DNA from: JAJRRH01 sp047638815
GTDB lineage: Bacteria > Bacteroidota > Bacteroidia > Flavobacteriales_D > JABDKJ01
Direction of reading: 5' to 3'
NCBI GenBank assembly: GCA_047638815.1
Contig: JBLIMR010000004.1
Location: 18,955-82,954, forward strand
DNA length: 64,000 bases
Shown here: positions 1 to 8,521 of the stretch, piece after piece
How positions within the stretch are numbered: position 1 is the first letter of the stretch
Layout of the letters: every line of letters starts with the position of its first letter
Position numbers and translations under genes: made by a program
Notes under the pieces: model-generated
Databases searched by the model: none
What the model was told of the DNA's origin: nothing
What the model saw: only the letters and a program-made list of their open reading frames with translations

Positions 1-119
1 TTGAATTGAGCGTAAAATGAATGTTCCTCTCCGTCTCTATCTGCTAAATGATCATCCAACATACCAACAAGTTGAACAAAATGAGGATTATTGGAATCCG
101 ATCGAGAGATTGAAATCAT
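1..119 (-). CDS. GNAT family N-acetyltransferase, N-terminal part (cut by window edge)
   Basis: An open frame runs leftward off the window from an ATG at 117-119. The 39 visible residues begin MISISRSDSNNPHF and include LVGMLDDHLADRDGEEHSFY, a pattern typical of the first helices of small Bacteroidota GNAT acetyltransferases (LD-x-L-x-x-RDGEEHSFY). Only the start is visible, so neither the acetyl-CoA loop nor the substrate can be judged. It begins 26 bases after the isoaspartyl peptidase stop codon on the same strand, so the two are probably co-transcribed. Confidence 0.55.
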   Translation of the reverse strand, partial: MISISRSDSNNPHFVQLVGMLDDHLADRDGEEHSFYAQF

Positions 120-145
120 TCTGGGCCAGGAAATATTATTAATAA

Positions 146-1084
146 TTATTTATAAATCTCAATCTTTAAGTCCTCCCCTTCTTTCTTCACAGCTCTATAC
201 ATTCCTGCGGAATTAAAAACCAAAGCCACATCACCTGCTGTATTGCAAGCTATTACTCCGCCCTCACCATTTATCTCCAATAATCTTTTGTGTATGACTT
301 CTTCACATGCATCTTGCAAACTAAGGCCTTTGAATTCGATAAGACAAGAAATATCGTAGGCAACTACAGCTCTAATAAAGTATTCTCCATCCCCCGTGCA
401 AGAAACCGCACATGTTTTATTATTGGCATAAGTGCCAGCTCCAATCATCGGACTATCTCCTACTCTACCAAACTTTTTATTGGTCATACCACCTGTTGAT
501 GTCGCTGCTGCAATATCACCAAACTCATCGAGTGCCACTGCGCCTACAGTACCAAATTTCTTATCCTCAAGCGTGGATTTCGCATGATCCAATTGCACCT
601 TATCGCTACCCGAAACAGACTGCCATTGCTTGTACCTATAATCATTGTGAAAATATTCAGCATCACAAAATTCCATGTTTTGGTCTTTAGCGAATTTTTC
701 CGCTCCAGCACCGATCATAAATACATGCTGCGAGTGATTCATTATATTTTCAGCCAACACAATAGGATTTTTGACATTACTGACTGCAGCAGTTGCTCCT
801 GCATTCAAGGTTTTTCCGCACATAATAGATGCGTCCATTTCATGCCTTCCATCTGAAGAGAACACAGAACCTTTTCCAGCATTGAAGAGTTCGTTGTTCT
901 CTAAACTAACAACAGCCGCACTTACAGCATCGACAGCCCGTCCACCATTTACCAATATATCATTACCAATTTCTATGGCAATTTTTAAAGCTTCTTTATA
1001 ACTCCTTTCCTTCTCATCTGTCATCTCTGATTTCAGAATCGTACCGGCACCACCATGTATCGCAATTGACGTTTTAAATTTCAT
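146..1084 (-). CDS. iaaA: Isoaspartyl peptidase / type 2 L-asparaginase (Ntn hydrolase)
   Basis: A 312-residue precursor of the family that cleaves isoaspartyl dipeptides and L-asparagine. The N-terminus reads IAIHGGAGTI, the family signature. The autocleavage site is in KKFGTVGAVALD, which makes Thr179 the new N-terminal nucleophile of the beta subunit. Downstream STGGMTNKKFGRVGDSPMIG gives the substrate loop and GDGE the second glycine-rich motif. Length matches the family. No signal peptide is seen, so it should be cytoplasmic, where it salvages damaged peptides and asparagine. A GNAT gene follows 26 bases later on the same strand. Confidence 0.93.
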   Translation of the reverse strand: MKFKTSIAIHGGAGTILKSEMTDEKERSYKEALKIAIEIGNDILVNGGRAVDAVSAAVVSLENNELFNAGKGSVFSSDGRHEMDASIMCGKTLNAGATAAVSNVKNPIVLAENIMNHSQHVFMIGAGAEKFAKDQNMEFCDAEYFHNDYRYKQWQSVSGSDKVQLDHAKSTLEDKKFGTVGAVALDEFGDIAAATSTGGMTNKKFGRVGDSPMIGAGTYANNKTCAVSCTGDGEYFIRAVVAYDISCLIEFKGLSLQDACEEVIHKRLLEINGEGGVIACNTAGDVALVFNSAGMYRAVKKEGEDLKIEIYK

Positions 1085-1261
1085 TTCTCCTAAAGTTTAT
1101 ACGAAGATAAAACAAATTGATTGCAGATTTCGCATCAAAAAAAACTTGGCTTTATTGCTTCCGTAGCAAGTGTACAAGTGTTTTAGACACACAATAAAAT
1201 GCCACTATTAATAAATAGTATTGTAGTACATTATGGCTGTTGTTAAATTAGACTTGCGATA

Positions 1262-1972
1262 ATGAAACATGCAACTTTAGATCTATATTATAACCTTAAT
1301 AATTATGGCGTTGGTCTCGGTTACAGTGGCATTTTTACGGATGAGATAACTGAGAATTTCATGTTATTTTGTGATGATGTCATAATCAATCAAAAAAATG
1401 ACCTAAAGACATCAAAGGTTATTAATTTCTTGCTATGCGAGTCATTCCAAAATGTTGTGAGACATGCAAATAATGAAAACCTTGATAATGACAAAAGTTT
1501 TGAAGGATACTTTGGTCTTCACAACTTGGGGAATGATTATCGTCTCAACAGCATAAATAAGGTCAATACTTCAGATAAACACAAAGTAATTAAAGGCATT
1601 GAGAGTGTTAACGACAAGACTCCTGAGGAACTTAGTGCCATGTATCGGTTAAAGCTTGATAAAGGTGAACTTTCAGAAAAGGGCGGAGCTGGATTAGGGA
1701 TAATACAAATGGCTCGAAAATCGGGTCAGAATATTCTGTGTAAAGTTGATGAATCCAACAGTGGTGTGGAACGATTGCATCAACAAATTATGATTAGTCA
1801 GTTAGATACTCCTTTACATACTAGCAGAATCGAGATGTGTGAAAATCAATTCATGCACATGACCGACAACTGTCAAATTCTTCAATATAAAGGTGATTTC
1901 TCCATTGATAGACTCGATTCTATTCAAGGATACTATCCCCAAATTTCATTGCTCTGGGAGATGAAAAAATAG
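1262..1972 (+). CDS. SiaB-like (DUF6272) protein, first domain of a frameshifted two-domain gene
   Basis: Residues 1-190 resemble the SiaB/DUF6272 GHKL-type kinases: a beta-strand pair (YGVGLGYSGIFTDEIT), an N-box-like helix (CESFQNVVRHAN) and a glycine-rich ATP-lid motif EKGGAGLGIIQMARKSG. SiaB phosphorylates the SiaC-type anti-anti-sigma partner in a surface-signalling pathway; that role is family knowledge and no siaC-like gene is visible here. From about residue 200 a second copy of the fold starts (CQILQYKGDFSIDRLDSI) but the frame is lost near base 1930. The last 15 or so residues of this frame are therefore out of register and the natural product was probably about 350 residues. Confidence 0.72.
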   Translation: MKHATLDLYYNLNNYGVGLGYSGIFTDEITENFMLFCDDVIINQKNDLKTSKVINFLLCESFQNVVRHANNENLDNDKSFEGYFGLHNLGNDYRLNSINKVNTSDKHKVIKGIESVNDKTPEELSAMYRLKLDKGELSEKGGAGLGIIQMARKSGQNILCKVDESNSGVERLHQQIMISQLDTPLHTSRIEMCENQFMHMTDNCQILQYKGDFSIDRLDSIQGYYPQISLLWEMKK

Positions 1973-2316
1973 CGCAAAAAATAATATTCAATACCGTATC
2001 AGCTCTTTATGAAAATGCTAAAGTTCACGGAAGTAAAATCAATGGCATTGATGTAGGAACCTTGATTTTTTCACGCATTGAAGGCGCTCTTGTTCTTGAA
2101 ATGGGAAATCCAATTTTAAAATTGAAAGCAGAAGATATTTCTGAAAAAATGAAAAATGACAGTCCCATGAAAGCTCAAGCTGGAGACTTGTCTAGACTAA
2201 AACAAATAATGTCTGAAGAGTCTCAATTTAACTTCCAAATTGACAAAATGGATAATGACCATTCATTCCTCACGGTAAGAATAGAAATCAGCGCCAATAG
2301 TTCTCGGAAAAGCTAA
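1931..2316 (+). pseudogene. Second SiaB-like domain, in the -1 frame relative to the first
   Basis: Reading the frame that starts at 1921, the sequence continues the interrupted domain: LSPNFIALGDEKIAQKII, then FNTVSALYENAKVHG (N-box-like), GALVLEMGNPI, and ends with DNDHSFLTVRIEIS, which aligns to the last strand of SiaB proteins. Restoring one A in the AAGG run near 1928-1931 makes a single continuous protein. Unlike the first domain, the GGAGLG motif is replaced by AQAGDLSRLK, so this half looks unable to bind ATP. An independent start at 2062 is possible but would cut the fold. The frameshift may be real decay or a sequencing slip. Confidence 0.6.
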
Positions 2317-2430
2317 AATTGAGCTTGAATAAGTAATTTTTTGTCCCTAAACCGTTATTATTATTTTTTTCAATCGAATTGATTAATCTCAAATATCGAT
2401 TTTCGTATTAATTATTTAAATTGACTCATT

Positions 2431-3045
2431 ATGAATAAAACAATTACTTTTCTAGTCCTTATTGGGCTACTATTTACCCTTGAAACATACGCCACAGTGT
2501 TTGAAATTGCTTCAACTGGAGATCTTTCTTATTCACCAAATGTGGTGAATGCTACAGTTGGTGATACCATCAATTTTACAATAAGTGCCACACATCCGAC
2601 AGCGGAAGTTTCTCAGGCCACATGGGACGACAATCTAGCAAGTGAAATGACGAGTGGATTTGGAACAATGACAAGTTCCTTTACCTTAGTTTTGGAAGAG
2701 TCTGATGCTCCGGTTTTATATTATGTCTGTGTTAACCATGTATCTGATGGCATGAAAGGATTGATAAACGTTGAACCAACTGGACTTGCAGAACTTATTC
2801 AGTCTATTGATTTTGAATTTGGTCCCAATCCTGTATCTGACAACTCTTTGTATTACACAACCTCAAAGCACAACAAAATCTCAAGTATTGAAATATTTGA
2901 TATTCAAGGGAAACTGGTTGACTCATTTAACCAAATCAATGAATCCGGACGTCTAGATTTAAATCTTGAAAACGGTGTTTATTTTGTTCAATTAATAAGC
3001 ACTAAAAACACTCCGCTAATTACCAAGAAACTTATTGTACAATAG
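2431..3045 (+). CDS. Secreted cupredoxin-like protein with T9SS sorting domain
   Basis: A 204-residue secreted protein. Residues 1-21 form a signal peptide. Residues 24-117 look like a plastocyanin/azurin-type domain: YSPNVVNATVGDTINF, then HPTAEV, and finally CVNHVSDGM, giving the His, Cys, His, Met set of a type 1 copper site. The last 75 residues (FGPNPVSDNS ... GVYFVQLIS ... KKLIVQ) form a type A T9SS C-terminal sorting domain, so the protein should be exported across the outer membrane and attached or released. Copper binding is inferred from the four ligands. It stands alone, with a terminator directly downstream. Confidence 0.8.
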   Translation: MNKTITFLVLIGLLFTLETYATVFEIASTGDLSYSPNVVNATVGDTINFTISATHPTAEVSQATWDDNLASEMTSGFGTMTSSFTLVLEESDAPVLYYVCVNHVSDGMKGLINVEPTGLAELIQSIDFEFGPNPVSDNSLYYTTSKHNKISSIEIFDIQGKLVDSFNQINESGRLDLNLENGVYFVQLISTKNTPLITKKLIVQ

Positions 3046-3067
3046 CCCTGATTTTACAAATAACTCC

Positions 3068-3100
3068 ATCCCTGATTCCTATTCAAGAATCGGGGATTTT
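3068..3100 (+). terminator. Intrinsic terminator after the cupredoxin-like gene
   Basis: An 11-bp stem (ATCCCTGATTC / GAATCGGGGAT, one G-U pair) with a short loop is followed by TTTTATTTTAT. It lies between two convergent genes. Confidence 0.75.
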
Positions 3101-4529
3101 ATTTTATAGTGACTTTCATTTTCACACCCTGCTTCACTTGGTCATTTAGCATAAACCCATTGAGAATGGATAATTCCTCGAGTCTTTCATCGGTTACACC
3201 ATGGTCCTTTAATGCCTTAGAAAAAGTGCCATTACTTTTAACAGAAACAATGTGAAGTCTCTCCGGTTTTCTATTCAATTTTTCGGGATCGGTGAGTTTT
3301 TTAAAACTCGACATACAATAACTGAACTTAGAAGCTAAGGCATTAAAATCAACATCACGAGAGAGTCCCACAATTTGATAAATGTTGTTTTCATACTTAA
3401 TAAAAGTCAATTTCGCCTTAATCGTCATTTGTTCCTGAACTTGTTGCGCCAATACCTCAACGGCTTGAAATCCATTAATGATATTGTTTTTAGATGAAAT
3501 GGCCGTCATTTGAAACTGCTCTAAACTCTTCGCTGTGGCCGCCTGTAAATCTGAACCTTCCGCTAAAGTTAAAAACATAAGAGCCTTACCATCTTCTGGG
3601 GCCATTTGAAATTGCTGCGGACTATTTTGTGTTTGCCATGCAGGAGGAATTTTGAAAAAAAACTTAAGCGTAGGATGATAAAAACTATTGGCTTCCACAA
3701 ATCCCTGTCTTGGATCCTCACCATAAACCAGGCCCTCAATCATTGCGAGGTATGAATCTCGACCAACTTTAGCGTTATTCAAATTCAATTCACTTTGCCA
3801 TTCCTTCGCCATGGCTGACACATTCGCTTTTCTATTGATAGGATTTGGATGTGTCGATAAAAATTCTGGAATCGACACTCCGGCTTCTTCTTGTTTTCTA
3901 GCTAACGTATTAAAAAAACCTGCCATTTCCTCTGCATCATAACCTATCCTAGAAGAATACTCTACACCTAACTTATCAGATTGACTTTCTGCATCTCTAC
4001 CAAATTTCAACATCAACAAACCCATTCCTTGTGTTACTGGTTCTGCAAACTGAGCCAGTTCTGGAACAGCAATCATACTCCCAATCAGACCAATCTGTCC
4101 GAGAATCGCATTTCTCTGTTGAATTACCGAATGTCTTGCAGTGATATGTCCCAACTCATGGCCCAAAACCCCGGAGAATTCAGCCTCATTATTAAAGTGT
4201 GCCATGATACCACGAGTGAAGTATACAAATCCACCAGGCACTGCAAAAGCATTGACTACTGGAGAATCAACTATTTTAAATTCATATTCAAGATTTGGCC
4301 TATGTGATATCTTGGCCATTTCGTTCCCTCTGTTGTTAATGTAGTTCTGAAGTGTTGCATTTTCATACAATCCGAAGCTTGCAACAATTTGAGGATCTGC
4401 TGTCACCCCCATCTGTCTCTCTCCTTTTTCTGAAGTAAAAACTACCTGACGCTTACCTGTTACTGGATTTTTAGCGCAGGAAAACAATAAAGTGCTAATA
4501 AGGATGAAGTAAAATGTTTTTATTCTCAT
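3099..4529 (-). CDS. M48 family zinc metalloprotease lipoprotein with C-terminal LysM-like domain (BepA-like)
   Basis: A 476-residue lipoprotein with lipobox LLFSC (Cys18). The zinc motif HELGH is at 124-128, and RDAESQSDKLG at about 179-189 sits where the third ligand lies in M48 peptidases. The catalytic domain spans about 35-270. A middle region of about 150 residues has no motif I recognise, and residues 425-476 (LHIVSVKSNGTFSKAL ... GVKMKVTIK) resemble a LysM-like module. Family members act in the periplasm on misassembled outer-membrane proteins. It converges with the upstream gene and appears to be a single-gene unit. Confidence 0.88.
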   Translation of the reverse strand: MRIKTFYFILISTLLFSCAKNPVTGKRQVVFTSEKGERQMGVTADPQIVASFGLYENATLQNYINNRGNEMAKISHRPNLEYEFKIVDSPVVNAFAVPGGFVYFTRGIMAHFNNEAEFSGVLGHELGHITARHSVIQQRNAILGQIGLIGSMIAVPELAQFAEPVTQGMGLLMLKFGRDAESQSDKLGVEYSSRIGYDAEEMAGFFNTLARKQEEAGVSIPEFLSTHPNPINRKANVSAMAKEWQSELNLNNAKVGRDSYLAMIEGLVYGEDPRQGFVEANSFYHPTLKFFFKIPPAWQTQNSPQQFQMAPEDGKALMFLTLAEGSDLQAATAKSLEQFQMTAISSKNNIINGFQAVEVLAQQVQEQMTIKAKLTFIKYENNIYQIVGLSRDVDFNALASKFSYCMSSFKKLTDPEKLNRKPERLHIVSVKSNGTFSKALKDHGVTDERLEELSILNGFMLNDQVKQGVKMKVTIK

Positions 4530-4702
4530 AGTGATAAATTATTAAAGTCTATTAACTAACGAATAACTGATTGGATCACAAAGAAACGATATTTAGTGAA
4601 TTTTGAACTAGCATCTGAATCTTCATTTCTGGAACATATTTAATCATTGAGCCAACTATGTTTATGAGATTTTGTCCCTAAAAGATAAAATAAAAATAAT
4701 GG

Positions 4703-4710
4703 TAGATTTG
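4703..4710 (+). promoter_or_regulatory. Bacteroidota -7 box (TAGATTTG) for the S1/P1 nuclease
   Basis: TAGATTTG matches TAnnTTTG and lies 24 bases before the chosen ATG at 4735. No clear -33 TTG at the right spacing is seen. The box falls inside the longer open frame starting at TTG 4672, which argues against that start. Confidence 0.45.
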
Positions 4711-4734
4711 TATTACACCATATTACCAGAAATC

Positions 4735-5535
4735 ATGAGTATTACGACCAAATTAACGCATCAGATAGTTTTACCCCTACTCATTGCATTTTTGGTTTCA
4801 ACTCCAACGGATATTTTTCCATGGGGGCAAACTGGTCACAGAGCGATAGGAAAAATTGCTGAGAATCACCTGACACCAATAACAAGAGCAAACTTGGAAA
4901 GACTTATGGGTTATGAGAGCCTAGGACAGTCAGGCACATGGATGGATGAGGTAAGAAGCGATTCTACTTATAATTTCATGAAGGATTGGCACTGGGTAAC
5001 GATTCCAGACAGCTGTACCTATGAAGCTTGTGATAAAAATCCTCATGGCGATGCAATCGCAACAATAGAACGAATTATCAGTGAGCTTGAAACTAGAAGA
5101 GACCTTTCTTTGTCTGAAGAACATAATTACATCAGGATATTGTGTCACTTAGTGGCAGATATTCATCAACCACTTCATGTTGGAAATGGTACTGATAGAG
5201 GTGGGAATGATGTGAAGGTCACTTGGTTTTGGGATGAAGAAACAAACCTGCATCGTGTATGGGATAGTCATATGATAGACCAGAAAAAATTGAGCTTTAC
5301 TGAACTAGCTGAATTTGCAGATCACTCTACTTTTAGACAAAGACAAGATTGGCAAAATCAAGGAGTCCGAGTTTGGGCCAGAGAATCTAAAGCGCTGCGT
5401 GACGAAATTTATGATCTTCCTGAAGATAAAATGTTAAGCTATAAATATCTGTATCGTCATTGGCCAACTGTAAAAGATCGGTTGATGTTGGCTGGGATAC
5501 GGTTGGCTGGGATTCTCAACAAAATCTACGGTTAA
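4735..5535 (+). CDS. S1/P1-type zinc-dependent nuclease, secreted
   Basis: About 266 residues from ATG 4735. A signal peptide (ITTKLTHQIVLPLLIAFLVS) is followed by WGQTGHRAIGKIAENHL, where the mature N-terminal Trp and first His are zinc ligands in S1/P1 nucleases. Further ligand motifs are DWHWVTIPD, HLVADIHQPLHVG and RGGNDVKV with LHRVWDSHMI. The family hydrolyses single-stranded DNA and RNA and 3'-nucleotides, probably in the periplasm or outside the cell for nucleotide scavenging. The open frame reaches back to TTG 4672, but only the 4735 start gives a clean signal peptide. Confidence 0.9.
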   Translation: MSITTKLTHQIVLPLLIAFLVSTPTDIFPWGQTGHRAIGKIAENHLTPITRANLERLMGYESLGQSGTWMDEVRSDSTYNFMKDWHWVTIPDSCTYEACDKNPHGDAIATIERIISELETRRDLSLSEEHNYIRILCHLVADIHQPLHVGNGTDRGGNDVKVTWFWDEETNLHRVWDSHMIDQKKLSFTELAEFADHSTFRQRQDWQNQGVRVWARESKALRDEIYDLPEDKMLSYKYLYRHWPTVKDRLMLAGIRLAGILNKIYG

Positions 5536-5601
5536 AATTGAGTCCTATTTTATTCCATTATTCTCAGCTCATTTTAAAATTTTAGTGGACATTCGTCATG
5601 A

Positions 5602-6837
5602 ATGAAAAACAATAAAAGTGCATTAGTTTTTATATTTGCTACTGTCCTCATTGACATCATTGGGATAGGCATCATTATACCTGTCATTCCAGCTTTAATC
5701 AATGACTTAAGTGGCATGACCCTCAACGAAGCTGCGGAAATTGGCGGGTGGATGATGGTCTGCTATGCTTTGATGCAATTTTTATTTTCACCAGTACTGG
5801 GAGAATTAAGTGATCGTTTTGGACGCAAACCCATTCTGCTTATTGCCCTCTTTGGACTAAGTATAGATTATATCATCCAAGCTCAAGCACCTAGTATTTT
5901 TTGGTTATTTGTAGCTCGTTTTTTAGCAGGAATAACTGGTGCGAGCCATACCGTAGCAACAGCCTATATTGCAGATATAAGTTCCAAAGAAAATAAGGCT
6001 AAGAATTTCGGTATGATAGGGGCCGCCTTTGGTCTTGGCTTTATTATTGGACCAGCTATTGGAGGGATCTTTGGAGCCATTGATATCAGGTTGCCTTTTT
6101 ATATCGCAGCCGGTTTGGCATTCGCGAATTTTGTTTTTGGGTTAGTTTTCGTTCCAGAATCCTTGACAATTGAAAACAGAAGAAAGATAGAATATAAAAA
6201 GATGCTTCCTGGTGTTTCTTTATTCAACTTAGGTCAATACAAATCATTTGGATTGCTCCTCTTTGCGCTCTTTCTCGCTAATCTTGCTGGACAGGCGTTA
6301 CCCTCTACATGGACCTATTTTACGATGGAAATGTATGGATGGAATGAGGCTGAAGTGGGATACAGCTTGAGTGCTGTAGGATTTCTAGTTGCCATTGTCC
6401 AAGGACTTTTGGTTGGTGTTTCTGTCAAGAAATTTGGTAGTATAAAGACGGTGAAAATAGGGTTCGTTTTTTGGACGATAGGCATGTTCCTTTTTTCAGT
6501 AGCGACTGAGCCATGGATGATCTACGCCTTTCTTATTCCATACTCATTAGGAGGAATTGCTGGTCCAACGCTTCAAAGCATGCTCTCAAATCAGATGTCA
6601 GATAATGAGCAAGGTAATCTTCAGGGCAGCATTACCAGCATGATAAGTATAACAACTATTATTGGTCCTTTATTGGCTTCTCAACTCTTCTATGTCTTTG
6701 GAAATGCTACAAGTCATTTGTATTTTCCTGGAGCACCATATTTAGCAAGTGGTATAATTTTCTTAGTCGGTGCCTTTATTGTTTTCTTTGCCCTTAGCAA
6801 ACTAACTTTCTCCGATATAATTACTGAAGATGAATAG
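5602..6837 (+). CDS. MFS efflux transporter, TCR/Tet family
   Basis: A 411-residue inner-membrane protein with about 12 hydrophobic segments. It starts FIFATVLIDIIGIGIIIPVI, carries motif A as GELSDRFGRKP between helices 2 and 3, and has the motif C-like GLGFIIGPAIGG in helix 5, as in TetA-type drug/proton antiporters. The substrate cannot be assigned. Its last 8 bases overlap the downstream GNAT start (ATGAATAG), so the two are translationally coupled. Confidence 0.9.
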   Translation: MKNNKSALVFIFATVLIDIIGIGIIIPVIPALINDLSGMTLNEAAEIGGWMMVCYALMQFLFSPVLGELSDRFGRKPILLIALFGLSIDYIIQAQAPSIFWLFVARFLAGITGASHTVATAYIADISSKENKAKNFGMIGAAFGLGFIIGPAIGGIFGAIDIRLPFYIAAGLAFANFVFGLVFVPESLTIENRRKIEYKKMLPGVSLFNLGQYKSFGLLLFALFLANLAGQALPSTWTYFTMEMYGWNEAEVGYSLSAVGFLVAIVQGLLVGVSVKKFGSIKTVKIGFVFWTIGMFLFSVATEPWMIYAFLIPYSLGGIAGPTLQSMLSNQMSDNEQGNLQGSITSMISITTIIGPLLASQLFYVFGNATSHLYFPGAPYLASGIIFLVGAFIVFFALSKLTFSDIITEDE

Positions 6838-7366
6838 TGAAGTAACAATAAAGAACAACGAAGTTCTTCTCATTAGAAAAGCAGTCGCACAGGATGCCGA
6901 TAAGATGATCGCTCAATTGAAAATGGTTGGCGATGAGACACAATTCCTTTCATTTAGTGGTGAGGAATTTGTTGCTACAGTGGAAGAAGAAAAAAAAATT
7001 ATAGCAGATCATAACGATTCCGATAATCAAATAATGATCCTAGGAATAATTGATGACGAAATAGCTTGTGTTATGAATGTCATGGCAAGTCACAAATCTA
7101 GATTAAAACATGTTGGTGAATTCGGTTTGTCAGTTTCAAAAAAACATTGGAATAAAGGTGTTGGAAGAGCAATGATAAACTACACCATTGATTGGGCAAA
7201 GGAGAATGAGATCCTTAAAAAACTTAATCTTCAGGTAAATGTTACTAATGTCAAGGCCATAAAATTATATGAGAGCCTAGGCTTCAAACATGAAGGCAGA
7301 CAAGCTATGGATATATATTTGAATGGAGAGTATCTTGATGGGATTTTGATGGGGATGGTTCTTTAA
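6830..7366 (+). CDS. GNAT family N-acetyltransferase
   Basis: 178 residues. The acetyl-CoA region is SKKHWNKGVGRAMINYTIDW (a Q/R-x-x-G-x-G/A-type loop read as NKGVGRA) followed by LQVNVTNVKAIKLYESLGF, the classical motif B of RimJ/RimL-like acetyltransferases. The acceptor is unknown. It overlaps the MFS gene by 8 bases. Joint action in detoxification (export plus acetylation) is plausible but inferred only from coupling. Confidence 0.87.
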   Translation: MNSEVTIKNNEVLLIRKAVAQDADKMIAQLKMVGDETQFLSFSGEEFVATVEEEKKIIADHNDSDNQIMILGIIDDEIACVMNVMASHKSRLKHVGEFGLSVSKKHWNKGVGRAMINYTIDWAKENEILKKLNLQVNVTNVKAIKLYESLGFKHEGRQAMDIYLNGEYLDGILMGMVL

Positions 7367-7649
7367 GTGAAAGCTAAAAGGAAAAAAGGCATAGTGACAT
7401 AGTGTTAATTGAAATCGAATTAATTGGGAACATTTCGCAGTTTCATTTCTAGGACTACACTTTATTCTAAAAATAGTGCTGTCCCAAAAATTCCATTATC
7501 TATGACAATGTTGAGATATTTCATTAAATCCAATGATCTATTCATTTAGATGTTAGAAAATGTTAAACCGAATGAACTCACACAACATGATCCATATCCC
7601 ATCGTTTTAAATAAAAAGAATCAGTATCAGCTCACAACTATTCATATCA
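7367..7649. other. Non-coding stretch after the MFS-GNAT operon
   Basis: No open frame with recognisable protein similarity, no strong hairpin and no promoter box that can be tied to a gene. It runs into a peptidase remnant on the right. Confidence 0.4.
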
Positions 7650-7934
7650 ATGTTTGCGCTTCTGATGATTGGTCATTTAATCAATCAGAAAGATTTGCCA
7701 AAAGGTTCGGATCAGGAAATTTTACTTGAAAATTCAAGTGAATCAATTGATTTTGAACAACATTTTGACTCTTTCGATTTCCCTTTAGGAAAACTTGAGG
7801 CAAAAGGCTATGGCAACGCACAAACTTTTGGCGCGAATAGTCATCTTGGAGATTGGAGCGGCATATGTGGTGGCAACACAGATCTAGGTGATTCTATTTT
7901 CTCTGTTGCCAATGGATATGATGAAGATAACTAA
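7650..7934 (+). pseudogene. M23 peptidase remnant (N-terminal fragment)
   Basis: A 94-residue frame ends abruptly. Its second half, FDSFDFPLGKLEAKGYGNAQ, then NSHLGDWSGICGGNTDLGDS and FSVANGY, matches the start of the M23 zinc-endopeptidase domain (family consensus roughly NxHLGxDWNGxGGGNTDLGDPVY). The first metal ligand motif HLGD is still readable, but the rest of the catalytic domain is missing and the following bases do not continue it in any frame. It is most likely a decayed or deleted gene. Confidence 0.65.
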
Positions 7935-8403
7935 GGATGTTTTTCACCTACTGAGTTTATTTAGGAGTGGAGAGATTCTAACTAAAAATTATTTTGAGTT
8001 CTTGGAAAGTAACTACCCGTTAAATAATCTACATCAACCCTTCCCCTCGGATAGTCTATGTCTTCAACATACTTTCTGTGTTAACGAAGAATAATTTACG
8101 CACTATCAACGTTGGGGTTAATTAATCCCGAGAACTCTAATTTAAGGTTAGTTAATGCTGTTGAGTCCTCAAGGGCCAGTTGATAGTCTTCTTTCACATC
8201 ACTTTACTAACAAAGCATGAAACTTAAAAAAACAGTACCCATGTTAAGAAAAAAAATTCGCAACATAGTTTTTATAGTGATCATTGTTGTCCCCACTGAC
8301 TTGAAGTAGGAAACATAAAATTAAATGTAATAATTAAAAGATTGAATAATCGATCCGGTATGAGAATCTCATTGTATCCAATACCATACAGGGAGATTAA
8401 TTA
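7935..8403. other. Decayed or non-coding stretch between the M23 remnant and a terminator
   Basis: No convincing gene. It contains a 9-bp stem pair (reported separately) and a 30-codon frame at 8217-8309 (MLRKKIRNIVFIVIIVV and then a stop) that looks like a cut-off signal peptide or membrane anchor, without family evidence. Confidence 0.4.
8102..8187. other. 86-nt symmetric stem-loop region
   Basis: ACTATCAAC at 8102-8110 is perfectly complementary to GTTGATAGT at 8179-8187. Inside lie a GGG/CCC hairpin and a TTGAG/CTCAA hairpin. There is no coding frame. It could be a structured RNA or a chance feature of a decaying region. Confidence 0.25.
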
Positions 8404-8447
8404 TAAAAAAAGACACTACTGTGCCTTCACAATAGTGTCTTTTTTAA
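8404..8447. terminator. Bidirectional intrinsic terminator
   Basis: The stem AAAAAGACACTACTGTG / CACAATAGTGTCTTTTT has 17 pairs with one G-U and a 4-base loop, with A- and T-runs on either side. It can stop transcription from both directions, including the leftward ompA-like gene at 8522. Confidence 0.85.
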
Positions 8448-8521
8448 AGATCTTAATACCATTAAAGTTTAAACGCCAACCTAACTGAAACGTTCACAGC
8501 TCTTGCATCATTGAGGCTTTT

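Noticed and set aside
7888..8094. A 68-codon frame after the M23 remnant
   Set aside because: No continuation of the peptidase fold and no recognisable motif; composition looks random.
8102..8187. Integron attC-like site
   Set aside because: The stem ends do not match the RYYYAAC / GTTRRRY core sites and no integrase is present.
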